Origin: JAVBJN01 sp031546985 | GTDB lineage: Bacteria; Bacteroidota; Bacteroidia; Chitinophagales; Chitinophagaceae | Assembly: GCA_031546985.1 (NCBI GenBank) | Contig: JAVBJN010000017.1 | Location: forward strand, 1 to 64,000 | Length of the DNA stretch: 64,000 bases | Reading direction: 5' to 3' | In this document: positions 33,603-42,435 of the stretch, piece after piece | Layout of the letters: each line of letters begins with the position of its first letter | Numbering within the stretch: position 1 is the stretch's first letter | Notes under the pieces: generated by a model | Told to the model about the DNA's origin: nothing | The model's database searches: none | Seen by the model: only the letters and a program-made list of their open reading frames with translations | Program-made: the position numbers and the translations under genes

Positions 33603-34394
33603 ATGACTCTTTTTCAGGCTATTGTTATTGCCATTGTAGAAGGCATAACCGAATTTTTACCGGTATCCTCTACCGGCCACATGATTATTACCTCATCGCT
33701 GATGGGCATTAATACCGACAGTTTTGTAAAACTATTTGAGGTATGCATCCAGCTAGGTGCCATCCTTTCGGTGGTAGTGCTGTACTGGAAGAAGTTTATC
33801 AACTTCAAAAGCTTCCATTTTTACCTTAAGCTGGTTATCGCTTTTATTCCTGCGGCAGTATTTGGCCTGCTCTTCTCTGACAAGATCGATGAGCTGCTGG
33901 AAAGTCCGCTTACGGTGGGCATTACCTTGCTGGTGGGCGGTGTATTTCTGCTGTTTATCGATAAAATGTTTAACAGCCCTACTGTAGATAAAGAAGAAGA
34001 CATCAGCTTTCTGAAAGCGTTTAAAATAGGTTTCTTCCAGGTTATAGCCATGATGCCGGGCGTATCGCGCAGTGCAGCCACCATTGTAGGCGGTATGCAA
34101 CAGAAACTGACCCGCAATGTAGCAGCAGAGTTTTCGTTTTTCCTGGCGGTGCCTACCATGTTTGCGGCTACGGTAAAGAAACTGTACGATTTTTATAAAG
34201 ATGGCCTTACGCTGAGCAGCCACGACTGGCAAATGCTACTGGTGGGCAATGTGGTAGCGTTTATTGTAGCGCTTATCGCGATAAGGTCTTTTATCAGCTT
34301 TTTGCAGAAAAAAGGCTTCAAAATGTTTGGTTACTACCGTATTATAGCCGGAACGGTGATTATTGCGCTGATTATGGCTAAAGTAATTCAATAG
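33603..34394 (+). CDS. uppP: Undecaprenyl-diphosphatase (BacA/UppP)
   Basis: A 263-residue integral membrane enzyme that dephosphorylates undecaprenyl diphosphate to recycle the lipid carrier for peptidoglycan and other envelope polymers. Both signature regions are complete: EGITEFLPVSSTGHMIIT near residues 14-31 and PGVSRSAATIVGGM at about 157-170, with their Glu, Ser, His and Arg. About eight TM segments. Overproduction of the family gives bacitracin resistance. It follows DUF3098 but is separated from it by a terminator. The truB gene often found next in Bacteroidota is absent; a DUF3050 gene follows instead. Confidence 0.95.
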   Translation: MTLFQAIVIAIVEGITEFLPVSSTGHMIITSSLMGINTDSFVKLFEVCIQLGAILSVVVLYWKKFINFKSFHFYLKLVIAFIPAAVFGLLFSDKIDELLESPLTVGITLLVGGVFLLFIDKMFNSPTVDKEEDISFLKAFKIGFFQVIAMMPGVSRSAATIVGGMQQKLTRNVAAEFSFFLAVPTMFAATVKKLYDFYKDGLTLSSHDWQMLLVGNVVAFIVALIAIRSFISFLQKKGFKMFGYYRIIAGTVIIALIMAKVIQ

Positions 34395-34427
34395 ATTTTT
34401 ACCATACACCCGAATTAACCAACCCCC

Positions 34428-34435
34428 TAACTTTG
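34428..34435 (+). promoter_or_regulatory. Predicted -7 promoter element for the DUF3050 gene
   Basis: TAACTTTG matches TAnnTTTG and ends 19 bases before the ATG at 34455. Confidence 0.5.
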
Positions 34436-34454
34436 TAAGAACAAAACGCATCCA

Positions 34455-35228
34455 ATGAACTTAGATTACCTCAAAACACAAATCGAACCTTCGAGAAAGA
34501 AAGTGATTGAGCATCCGCTGTACAGCCAGCTGCAGTCACTGGAAGACATCCGCCTGTTTACAAGCTACCATGTGTATGCTGTATGGGACTTCATGAGCCT
34601 GCTGAAAGGGCTGCAACAGAAGCTGACCTGTACAGAAGTGCCCTGGGTGCCGGTTGGCAGTCCGCAAACCCGTTTTCTGATTAATGAAATCGTGGTGGGC
34701 GAGGAAAGCGACGTAGACCAGGAGGGCAACCGCGCCAGCCATTTTGAGCTGTACCTCAAGTGTATGGAGCAACTGGGCACCGACCGCGAAACCATTAACC
34801 AGTTTATTAATGCCATCCGCAACGGTATAAGCGTTGAGGCAGCGTTGAACCTGGCTAGTGTGCCTTCGGCAGCGCAGCAGTTTGTACGCTATACCTTCCA
34901 GATTATCCGTGAGGGCAAGCCGCATAAAATGGCAGCAGCATTTACCTTTGGCCGCGAAGATCTTATACCGGATATGTTTATCCGCATGGTAAAAGACCTG
35001 AACAAAGATTTTCCGGCAGAGACCGCTATGCTGCTGTATTACCTGGAGCGCCACATTGAAGTGGATGGCGACCACCACAGCCACCTGTCTATGGAAATGG
35101 TACAGGAATTGTGCGGTACCGATGAGCAAAAATGGAAAGAAGCTACAGAAGCCGCCATTCAGGGCCTGGAGCAACGCTACGAACTGTGGCAGTCTATCAG
35201 CAAACAACTGGAGAAACAAACGGTGTAA
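34455..35228 (+). CDS. DUF3050 protein, heme-oxygenase-like fold
   Basis: A 257-residue, all-helical, soluble protein of the DUF3050 type. Several acidic residues and histidines lie in helices at positions expected for metal ligands: SYHVYAVWDF, EIVVGEESD, ASHFELYLK, and ERHIEVDGDHHSHLSMEM near residue 205. The fold is that of TenA/heme oxygenase-like proteins, which include a growing group of diiron oxidases and oxygenases. Whether this one binds iron cannot be decided from sequence alone. It has its own promoter element and a strong terminator, so it is monocistronic. No substrate is suggested by its neighbours (uppP and secreted repeat proteins). Confidence 0.75.
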   Translation: MNLDYLKTQIEPSRKKVIEHPLYSQLQSLEDIRLFTSYHVYAVWDFMSLLKGLQQKLTCTEVPWVPVGSPQTRFLINEIVVGEESDVDQEGNRASHFELYLKCMEQLGTDRETINQFINAIRNGISVEAALNLASVPSAAQQFVRYTFQIIREGKPHKMAAAFTFGREDLIPDMFIRMVKDLNKDFPAETAMLLYYLERHIEVDGDHHSHLSMEMVQELCGTDEQKWKEATEAAIQGLEQRYELWQSISKQLEKQTV

Positions 35229-35248
35229 ACTGTTTCTATTTTATACAA

Positions 35249-35286
35249 GAAGGGATGCGCATTATGTGCATCCCTTCCTTTTTTGT
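35249..35286 (+). terminator. Intrinsic terminator of the DUF3050 gene
   Basis: GAAGGGATGCGC pairs with GTGCATCCCTTC (one wobble) around ATTAT, followed by CTTTTTT. Confidence 0.85.
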
Positions 35287-35305
35287 GCAAGCCTATTTGC
35301 TAAAA

Positions 35306-36922
35306 TTATTTTACCAGTTTCACCTGGCTGCTATGGCCATATTGGTCGGTAATGCTGAGCACATAGCTGCCGGCAGACAAGCTGCCCACAGGCACACTTA
35401 TATGCCCTTTGCCTGTGCGTACGGGCTGGGTTACAGCCATGCGCAGCGCCCCGTTCATATCCAATAGTTGCAGCTGCAACATACCATCGGTCATAAACGT
35501 ACCATCTATGCTTATCTGATCGGTAACAGGATTGGGGAATACCCTTACCCCAAAATCGTTGCGGGTGGTGGCCAGCCCTACCGGGCTGAACAAGGCATAG
35601 TAATAGTAGTTCCTCGTATCGGGGTCAAATACAGCAGTGCTGGTATTGTATGTCTCGGCCATCATAAAAGTAAGGTTACTGGCCGGATCGTAGGTGTAAC
35701 CGGAGTTGCGGGATACAGGCTCCCAGGCCAGTGTGGCCCAGGTGTAATAATCGATCTGGGTAAGCAGGTCATTGATGTCGTATGCATACTCGGTTTTAAA
35801 ATCATATTCCCAAAGCCCCGAACCGGTATTCCAGTTTTCCTGGATGGTGAGCTCGGGTTTATTGGCTCCGCTGTAAGAAGTGCTTACCCGTTGGTAGTTC
35901 TGCCACAACACACCCACAGCATCCCAAACCTCGAAAATCGATTGGGTTTGATTACCTGCGCCATCGTAAGCATAACCATAGCGCCCGGTGTTGAGCCAAA
36001 CGCTGGTGGGCAGGTCCCAGTTCTGGTAAGTATAGGTCTCTATGTTATAAAGGCCATCGGGCGTGTAGGTGATGAGGTACCGGTAAGAATTAATCCAGGC
36101 ACTGCTAACATTATCCCAGTTCTGAAAAACGTACTCAACCGGTTTATTGTCGCCGTTGTACGTAATCATGGTTTCGCTGGCATTGACCCAGGCGCTGCCA
36201 ATATCATCCCAGGATTGTACCTGCAGCATAATGGTAGAGCCCGCACCGTTGTAAGAATACATATACTTTACATTATTGACCCAGGCAGAAGATCCCAGAT
36301 CCCAATCCTGCACCACATCTTCGGTAAGCCAGCCGCTACCGTTGTAGGTGCTCATGCTTTTGCTCACATTCTGCCAGGCGGTGCCGGTCCACTCCTGGTA
36401 AATGTTTTCCGTTTCGTTACCGCTGCCATCGTAGGTAGACAGGGCATGGTAATCATTTTCCCAGGCACTGCTTACCATATTCCAGGTTTGCCCCAGCTCT
36501 TCGGTAACCCACTCGCTGCTGTTGAGGGTGTAAATGTACCGGTAAGTGCTGTGCCAGGCAGAAGCGCTGTAGTTAGCATACGTTTCGGTAAGCTCTGCGC
36601 CGGAAGGTGTGTAAGTATAAGCGCCCGAATCATTGCCCATCCAGGTGGTAGTAGGCATATCATACAGATCGGACCGCTCGCCAACCAGCAGCCACTGCTC
36701 TGCTGCCGTTTTCATGGCCGCTTTGGATTGAGCCAATGCTGAGCGGTTATGTACAGCCCTTTGCCGCAATGGCATGGCCCCGCTCCATACAGCCGGGAAT
36801 GATGGCCGGAGGGAAACTACCCCCTCGGGCGTTTTAGGAAAAACGGGTGCAATACTATGGTTACGGGCTTGCACCATAACCCCGGCCCACAGGCCCAGGA
36901 ATAGTAGAAGAAAGCTTTTCAT
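35306..36922 (-). CDS. T9SS-exported protein of tandem Trp/Asn-rich repeats (paralogue 1)
   Basis: A 538-residue secreted protein. The start at 36922 (MKSFLLLFLGLWAGVMVQA) gives a clean signal peptide; the 16 codons upstream are leader. Residues about 95-445 consist of about ten repeats of 35-36 residues, each with a QxWDxxxSAWxN core followed by a YxYDxxGN-like turn, for example VQDWDLGSSAWVNN, FQNWDNVSSAWINS and YQNWDLPTSVWLNT. The YxYDGAGNQT turns recall Rhs/YD repeats. A T9SS type A sorting domain ends it (VRVFPNPVTDQISI, LSAGSYVLSI, SSQVKLVK). The upstream gene is a paralogue of the same design. A beta-solenoid or carbohydrate-binding surface is possible; no function is known. Confidence 0.8.
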   Translation of the reverse strand: MKSFLLLFLGLWAGVMVQARNHSIAPVFPKTPEGVVSLRPSFPAVWSGAMPLRQRAVHNRSALAQSKAAMKTAAEQWLLVGERSDLYDMPTTTWMGNDSGAYTYTPSGAELTETYANYSASAWHSTYRYIYTLNSSEWVTEELGQTWNMVSSAWENDYHALSTYDGSGNETENIYQEWTGTAWQNVSKSMSTYNGSGWLTEDVVQDWDLGSSAWVNNVKYMYSYNGAGSTIMLQVQSWDDIGSAWVNASETMITYNGDNKPVEYVFQNWDNVSSAWINSYRYLITYTPDGLYNIETYTYQNWDLPTSVWLNTGRYGYAYDGAGNQTQSIFEVWDAVGVLWQNYQRVSTSYSGANKPELTIQENWNTGSGLWEYDFKTEYAYDINDLLTQIDYYTWATLAWEPVSRNSGYTYDPASNLTFMMAETYNTSTAVFDPDTRNYYYYALFSPVGLATTRNDFGVRVFPNPVTDQISIDGTFMTDGMLQLQLLDMNGALRMAVTQPVRTGKGHISVPVGSLSAGSYVLSITDQYGHSSQVKLVK

Positions 36923-37024
36923 AACAAAATCGTTTGGTTGAATAATTAAGAACCCTCTTAAAGTTACCACATATATTAATTTTACTTATTAAATTAATTT
37001 TATTGCAACATTCGGCCATGGGGC

Positions 37025-37063
37025 AAACAAAAAACCTCTGAAGCCAATTGCTCCAGAGGTTTT
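37025..37063 (-). terminator. Intrinsic terminator of the second repeat-protein gene
   Basis: Minus-strand stem AAAACCTCTG with CAGAGGTTTT (10 bp), followed by further T. It lies 23 bases beyond the stop codon at 37086 and isolates the two paralogues. Confidence 0.75.
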
Positions 37064-37085
37064 AAAAGGATAAAATATTGTTGGG

Positions 37086-38690
37086 CTATTTTGCCAGTTT
37101 GATAACGCTTGCAGCCCCGGTATTATCTGTCAGGCTAAGGAAATATAAACCCGGCGTAAGTGTGGGTAAGGCTACTGAAATACGCTCGCCCTCATGCGCA
37201 GGCTGGGCAAATACCTGCAGCACCCTACCCGCTGCATCGCTAAGCTGCCCCTGCAGGCGTTCGCCATTGCGGAACTTGCCCTCTATAAACAGGGTTTGCC
37301 CCAATGGGTTGGGATAGACCTTTACGCCCAAATCGTTTTTTACCTGGCTCATGCCTGTGGTGTTAAACGAAGCGTAATAGTAGAAATCCCTGCTGTAAAG
37401 GTTATACACAGCGGTGGTGCTGTTATACACTTCGCCCAGATCGTAAGTAAGGTTGCCATTGGCATCATAAGTATAGCCAGAGTAACGGTTGCCCGATACC
37501 CATGCCGTGCCAGACCACATGTAGGTCTCGAAACGGGTAAGCTGGTTGGTGCCGTTGTAATCGTTTTCCTGCTTAAAGTAGTTATCCCAGGCGTTGCCGT
37601 TCCACATCTGGCTCTGGTAAAGGGTTTGCAGGTTAGCGGCATTGTAGGTATAACTGTCTTTTACCACGTTTGTCCACAACGAAGTATTGTTATCCCAGCT
37701 CAGGTACATTTTCTCAGAAAGCCTGTCGGCTGCATCATAGCTGTAGGTAAACTGCTCATAGTTGATCCATGAGCTTACCCCATCCCAATGCTGGTCGGTT
37801 AAGGTACTTACCAAACCGATAGAAGTGTAGGTAAACACGGTATGGGTAGCATTGGCCCAGGCACTGCTGCCGGCATTCCAGTTCTGGTACACCCTGTCGT
37901 TGAGCAATCCTCCGCTGGTGTAGGCAAATACTTCCCGGGCTGTGTTGACCCATATGCCGCCCACATCATCCCAATCCTGGTATATGTTTTCGGTTACCCG
38001 GTTCGAAGCATCATAGATTTTCTGCAAGCGGCTGGTATTAACCCAAACGCTTCCTGCATCATCCCAATCTTCGGTAAGCTGATAGGTACGCAGGCCATTG
38101 GCATCGTAGGTATTGGTTAAGCGGGAATCGTTGAGCCAGGCAGCGCCGGGTACATCCCATACCTGGTCGGTTACCTGTAGGGTATCGCCAGATGGCGTAT
38201 AAATATTCTGGTTGCGCGAATCATTTACCCAGGCGTTGCCCACATCATCCCAGGTTTGCCCCAGGTCTTCTACCACATTGCCAGCCAGGCCCAGGGTGTA
38301 GGTATGCTTATAATCATTTTGCCAACCGCTTGCAACGGTATCGAACTGGATCATTGCAGTGCGTAAACCAGCAGGCGTATATTGGTACACTGTAGAATCA
38401 TTGCCATCCCAGCCCATATGTGCCGCACTGTAATAATCTCTTCTATCTCCTACCAACTGCCATATCAATGCAGCGGTCTTATTTTGCGGTATAGCAGGCG
38501 CCAGAAAAGTCTTTGTGCGAGGATTACCAGGTAGAGACAATGACCGATTAAGATGGGTAAAAACTGCCGGTACGGGCACTTTTCCATGGTCGGGGTTCTG
38601 CGGAAGGCTATTGGCGGGGTTGTGGGTACCGGCATACAGCGCCGTTCCTGCACACCAAGCCGCAGACAGGGTTAAGAATAACTTTTTCAT
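37086..38690 (-). CDS. T9SS-exported protein of tandem Trp/Asn-rich repeats (paralogue 2)
   Basis: A 534-residue paralogue of the preceding entry. Signal peptide to about residue 21 (AGTALYAG). About ten repeats of about 35 residues follow from residue 105, with cores such as GQTWDDVGNAWVND, TEDWDDAGSVWVNT, YQDWDDVGGIWVNT and YLSWDNNTSLWTNV, alternating with FxYTSxGL or YTYNAANLQ turns. The last 80 residues are a T9SS type A sorting domain (VKVYPNPLGQTLFI, LTPGLYFLSL, ASVIKLAK). It is its own transcription unit, with a TATATTTG promoter element upstream and a terminator downstream. Repeat units within each protein are about as alike as between the two, which suggests repeat expansion before or during the duplication. 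Confidence 0.8.
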   Translation of the reverse strand: MKKLFLTLSAAWCAGTALYAGTHNPANSLPQNPDHGKVPVPAVFTHLNRSLSLPGNPRTKTFLAPAIPQNKTAALIWQLVGDRRDYYSAAHMGWDGNDSTVYQYTPAGLRTAMIQFDTVASGWQNDYKHTYTLGLAGNVVEDLGQTWDDVGNAWVNDSRNQNIYTPSGDTLQVTDQVWDVPGAAWLNDSRLTNTYDANGLRTYQLTEDWDDAGSVWVNTSRLQKIYDASNRVTENIYQDWDDVGGIWVNTAREVFAYTSGGLLNDRVYQNWNAGSSAWANATHTVFTYTSIGLVSTLTDQHWDGVSSWINYEQFTYSYDAADRLSEKMYLSWDNNTSLWTNVVKDSYTYNAANLQTLYQSQMWNGNAWDNYFKQENDYNGTNQLTRFETYMWSGTAWVSGNRYSGYTYDANGNLTYDLGEVYNSTTAVYNLYSRDFYYYASFNTTGMSQVKNDLGVKVYPNPLGQTLFIEGKFRNGERLQGQLSDAAGRVLQVFAQPAHEGERISVALPTLTPGLYFLSLTDNTGAASVIKLAK

Positions 38691-38731
38691 ACCGTACTTA
38701 TTAGGTGGTTTTAATAAGAAAGGACTCCTTT

Positions 38732-38739
38732 CAAATATA
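38732..38739 (-). promoter_or_regulatory. Predicted -7 promoter element for repeat paralogue 2
   Basis: Reads TATATTTG on the minus strand, a full TAnnTTTG match 42 bases upstream of the ATG. Confidence 0.45.
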
Positions 38740-38789
38740 ACGTTTTTATTAATGCGTTTTAAGCTTTAGCATAAAGGACATGTGCATCT

Positions 38790-41099
38790 TTAATGCTTCA
38801 GATTATTTTCGGATACAGGCGTTGGCGCCTCGCTGGCAGTACTCATTTTAAGCTCCAGGCTACCGGCACCACCTGCATTGATATACAGGATCTTAATGCG
38901 GTGCCAGCCCGCTTGTGCAGGCACATTGCCGGTTTTTATTTTAAAAGAATGGTCGCCATCGTTGTTTACTACTTCGGTATCGTCTATCCACAGCATAGAA
39001 GCATCGTCGCTGCCCAGCGAAAACTGGTAATCGGCATGCTCGGGCAGGTAAATGAAACCTTCCATCCAGGCAGCAAATTTTTGATGCGCTGCTATAAGCG
39101 GCGCTACATCAAAATTGCGCATCACCTGGTTGTATACAACAGTTTTATTGGCTTTTTGCAGATCGGCATAGCGGAGGTAACCACCGGGAATAACAGCCAG
39201 TTTCAGCCCCTGCTCAGTGGGTATTACATTATGGGCAGGCAGGGTAGCCTGGTATTGCAATACCCCGGTTACCGGCACACTGCTGCGCCCGTTGGATGCA
39301 ATGGTTGCCGCCTTAACCGTTACGGGCTTATGCGCAGCGAGGGAGACGGATACAGGCCCCTTATACAAAGTACCATTGCCGGCATCGGGATCTTCGCCGG
39401 TAAGGGTATAATATACCGAAGCGCCCGGCAAGCCGGGTTTAAGGGTAAAGGTGTAGCTGGCTTTATCGATAAGGGTACGCTCCCGTAAACCTTCTGGCTC
39501 GGGTATGCGGTAATGCACGTTTCTATTATCCATCCCAACCAGTTCGCGGCCCATGGTTGCATGAAACCGGGTCCAGTTTTTAACTTCTGTTTGGGTCCAG
39601 GCTATTTCGGAAAGTGCCAGCATGCGGGGCATAAGCATATAATCGGCCTGCTGGGTGGTAGGAATGTACTCCGTCCACAAATTGGCCTGCACGCCCAGTA
39701 TATGCGCCCGCTCCTTTGCATTAAGCGATGCGGGTACCGGGTCGTAATTGTAGACTATAGCAGGGGTAGAATAGCCGCCAATATTAACCGGCTCGTATTC
39801 TCTGGGGCCTTGCCCATAATCGAAATACAATCCTTTGCTGCCGGGTGTCATAATCACATCATTGCCATGTTTGGCAGCGGCTACACCACCTTCTTCACCC
39901 CGCCAGCTCATAACCGTGGCGGTGGGCGAAAGGCCGCCTTCGAGAATCTCGTCCCAGCCTATGAGCCGTTTACCTTTTTTGTTCACGGATTTTTCTATGC
40001 GGCGAATGAAATAGCTCTGCAACTCGTGCTCGTTGGCCAGGCCTTCGTCTTTCATACGCTGCTGGCAACGGGGGCATTTTTTCCAATTGTCTTTTTCGGC
40101 TTCATCGCCACCCACATGCAGGTAAGGCGCAGGAAAAAGATCGGCCACCTCACTCACCACATCTTCGAGAAAAGTAAACACCTCATCGTTACCAGCGCAA
40201 AAAATATCGTAATTGGGCCAGTAGCTGCCGGGGGCTACATCGAAATGATCGCCAAAACAAGCCAGTTGCGGGTAAGCAGCCAATGCGGCCAGGCAATGCG
40301 CAGGCATTTCAATTTCGGGAATGATGGTAATATGTCTTTCGGCGGCGTATTTAATAATGTCCTTAACCTGCTTCTGGGTGTAGAAACCGCCATAGGTTGG
40401 TTTTTCGCCAGGCAACGGACCGGGTCTTTTGCGCCAGGGCATGCTTTCCCGATCTACCCGCCAGGCGCCGACCGAAGTAAGCGCGGGATATTTTTTGATC
40501 TCAATACGCCAGCCATTATCATCTGTCAGGTGCCAGTGAAAAGTATTGAGCTTGTACCGCGCCATGAGGTCGATGTACTTTTTCACGTAAGCGGTATCAA
40601 AAAAGTGGCGGCTTACATCGAGGTGCATACCACGGTAGGCAAAGCGGGGTTCATCTTCGATGGTGAGTAAGGGCAGTTTTATTTTTCCGCCCGTGCGGTA
40701 AGGCAGCAGCTGATCAAGCGTTTGCAAAGCATAAAAAACACCTGCGCCGGCATTGGCCTTAATGCTGATGCCTGAGGCTGTAACCTGCAGCTGGTAAGCC
40801 TCCTGGTTGCCAGAGATCTTATGCACATCCATTACCAGGAATGCTTTTTTCTCCTTCTCTACCAGCGAGGTTTGAATGCCGCGCTGTTTTAGTTGTTGTT
40901 GCAACAATGCATATTCTTCCTTTAAATCCGGCGTGCCGAGGTATACCGCCAGGTTTAATGGCACAGTAAAACTGTCTTTCTGCAACGTTACTTTATTGGG
41001 CTGCGGCACTACAGCAATATCCTGCGCTTTAACAGAGCAGCACATTAAACTCCAACATATTGCGGGAAGCGCCACCCGTTTAACCAGCGTGGATATCAT
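38790..41099 (-). CDS. Beta-N-acetylhexosaminidase, GH20, with C-terminal PA14-like domain
   Basis: A 769-residue exported glycosidase. Signal peptide to about residue 25. The N-terminal GH20b domain is followed by the GH20 barrel, marked by YRGMHLDVSRHFF, FHWHLTDDNGWRIE and the catalytic pair in HVGGDEAEKDNW (Asp-Glu at about residues 329-330). It acts by substrate-assisted catalysis on terminal GlcNAc or GalNAc. After the barrel comes a chitobiase-type C-terminal domain (PGASVYYTLTGEDPD), then a PA14-like domain (YLPEHADYQFSLGSDDASML, WHRIKILYINAGG) that probably binds sugar. No T9SS tail, so it is probably periplasmic or outer-membrane-associated. Likely roles are chitin-oligosaccharide or host/cell-wall glycan use. 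Confidence 0.93.
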   Translation of the reverse strand: MISTLVKRVALPAICWSLMCCSVKAQDIAVVPQPNKVTLQKDSFTVPLNLAVYLGTPDLKEEYALLQQQLKQRGIQTSLVEKEKKAFLVMDVHKISGNQEAYQLQVTASGISIKANAGAGVFYALQTLDQLLPYRTGGKIKLPLLTIEDEPRFAYRGMHLDVSRHFFDTAYVKKYIDLMARYKLNTFHWHLTDDNGWRIEIKKYPALTSVGAWRVDRESMPWRKRPGPLPGEKPTYGGFYTQKQVKDIIKYAAERHITIIPEIEMPAHCLAALAAYPQLACFGDHFDVAPGSYWPNYDIFCAGNDEVFTFLEDVVSEVADLFPAPYLHVGGDEAEKDNWKKCPRCQQRMKDEGLANEHELQSYFIRRIEKSVNKKGKRLIGWDEILEGGLSPTATVMSWRGEEGGVAAAKHGNDVIMTPGSKGLYFDYGQGPREYEPVNIGGYSTPAIVYNYDPVPASLNAKERAHILGVQANLWTEYIPTTQQADYMLMPRMLALSEIAWTQTEVKNWTRFHATMGRELVGMDNRNVHYRIPEPEGLRERTLIDKASYTFTLKPGLPGASVYYTLTGEDPDAGNGTLYKGPVSVSLAAHKPVTVKAATIASNGRSSVPVTGVLQYQATLPAHNVIPTEQGLKLAVIPGGYLRYADLQKANKTVVYNQVMRNFDVAPLIAAHQKFAAWMEGFIYLPEHADYQFSLGSDDASMLWIDDTEVVNNDGDHSFKIKTGNVPAQAGWHRIKILYINAGGAGSLELKMSTASEAPTPVSENNLKH

Positions 41100-41127
41100 A
41101 ACTTAAAGGTTTAAGGCAAGAAGCATG

Positions 41128-41487
41128 TTATTTATGTTCCGGATTCCAGGTATCGAACAGGATCTGCAAATATTTATTCTCTTCTTTGGTAATGATACTA
41201 TCGGCCTTCACCAGTTTTACCGCAAAATCGAGCATACTGTTGCGCTCTTCGAGTGTAGAGTCGGAGTAGAAATCGTCCATCATGTGCATAAAATGCGATT
41301 CGTACTCATCGTATGTGAGGCTGCTGATGGTTTCCATTTGCTTGTCCAGGCTTATATCGAACGGAAACTCCTTTTGAAGGTATTCCTTTATGATGAGGTC
41401 TTCTTCTATGCTAAATCTTCTGTCTACTGCAGACAGGATCATTAAAATATGGTACCCTGCAATGGTTTTATTATTCCTGTTTTTCAT
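41128..41487 (-). CDS. TerB-like domain protein
   Basis: A 119-residue all-helical cytoplasmic protein. The layout (GYHILMILSAVDRRFSIEEDLIIKEYL, then a second half LDFAVKLVKADSIITKEENKYLQIL) shows the two-fold acidic helix pattern of the TerB/tellurite-resistance fold. Each half has a D/E-rich turn, which in TerB can bind metal ions. No ter operon partners are near; it follows the hexosaminidase gene by 28 bases in reverse order (TerB first, then hexosaminidase, on the minus strand), so the two may be co-transcribed. Such single-domain TerB proteins are common in Bacteroidota and their role is not known. Confidence 0.7.
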   Translation of the reverse strand: MKNRNNKTIAGYHILMILSAVDRRFSIEEDLIIKEYLQKEFPFDISLDKQMETISSLTYDEYESHFMHMMDDFYSDSTLEERNSMLDFAVKLVKADSIITKEENKYLQILFDTWNPEHK

Positions 41488-41614
41488 ATTGGCTATTTTA
41501 AGGCTTAACTTTATTACAACATTTTTTTGCTGACCTTTCAGTCTGGTTGGCGGCTCTAAAATACTTTTTTAGCGCTATATCTATACATTAAGACCACTAC
41601 AGAAAATATCTTTT

Positions 41615-42409
41615 ATGACAATTAAGGCTATCGAACACAACAAAGCCATACAACTGCACCTTACGCCTTCTAAAACGCTTACCCATCAACTGGCCGACGA
41701 TTGGTTTGAGTGGTTCTTTCCGGCTACCGAAAAAGCCGTTACGCCCTGCCTGACCCAGCTGGAGACATTACTGGAACCTATGTACCCTGGCAACCCGGAG
41801 CAGATTGCCTTACTCATTGGCAATATCTCCAACAAACTGCAACGGGTATATGACGATCTGCTGCAGGATGCAGCTTTTTTTCTGCAAAACGACCCTGCAT
41901 CGCAATCACTGGCAGAGATTATACTAACCTACCCCGGTTTTTACGCCATATTCTGCTACCGTATTGCACATGTGCTTTACAGCGAAGAGATTGGCCTGCT
42001 GCCCCGCATGATCAGCGAATACGCGCATGGCAAAACGGGCATAGATATACACCCCGGCGCAGAGATCGACTCTCCGTTTTTTATAGACCACGGTACAGGT
42101 ATTGTTATTGGCCAGACCTGTGTGATTGGCAAAAACGTGCAAATCTACCAGGGGGTAACGCTAGGCGCATTATCGGTGAAGAAAGCCGAAGCCAATACCA
42201 AGCGGCACCCCACTATTGAAGATAATGTAGTGCTGTATGCAGGATCGTGCATCCTGGGTGGGCAAACCACTGTGGGGCACGACAGTATTATAGGCGGTAA
42301 CTGCTGGCTTACCGAAAGTGTAGCGCCATATTCGGTAGCCTACCACAAAAGCCAGATTGTAGTGCGCGGAAAACAGCCGTTTCCCGAACCTTTAAATTTT
42401 GTAATTTAA
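41615..42409 (+). CDS. cysE: Serine O-acetyltransferase
   Basis: A 264-residue enzyme that makes O-acetylserine from serine and acetyl-CoA, the first step of cysteine synthesis. The N-terminal helical domain runs to about residue 110. The left-handed beta helix follows with GKTGIDIHPGAEID, the catalytic-region FIDHGTGIVIGQ and IGKNVQIYQGVTLGAL, and the C-terminal acetyl-CoA-binding turns HPTIEDNVVLYAG and VGHDSIIGGNCW. The extended N-terminus is the EpsC-like form. The cysteine synthase gene starts 26 bases downstream, so both make one operon for O-acetylserine to cysteine. Confidence 0.94.
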   Translation: MTIKAIEHNKAIQLHLTPSKTLTHQLADDWFEWFFPATEKAVTPCLTQLETLLEPMYPGNPEQIALLIGNISNKLQRVYDDLLQDAAFFLQNDPASQSLAEIILTYPGFYAIFCYRIAHVLYSEEIGLLPRMISEYAHGKTGIDIHPGAEIDSPFFIDHGTGIVIGQTCVIGKNVQIYQGVTLGALSVKKAEANTKRHPTIEDNVVLYAGSCILGGQTTVGHDSIIGGNCWLTESVAPYSVAYHKSQIVVRGKQPFPEPLNFVI

Positions 42410-42435
42410 TAGAACATAAACTAAACCACCCGAAC

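Noticed and set aside
35468..36742. A long plus-strand frame opposite repeat paralogue 1
   Set aside because: The opposite strand has a signal peptide, regular repeats and a T9SS tail; this frame has none of these.
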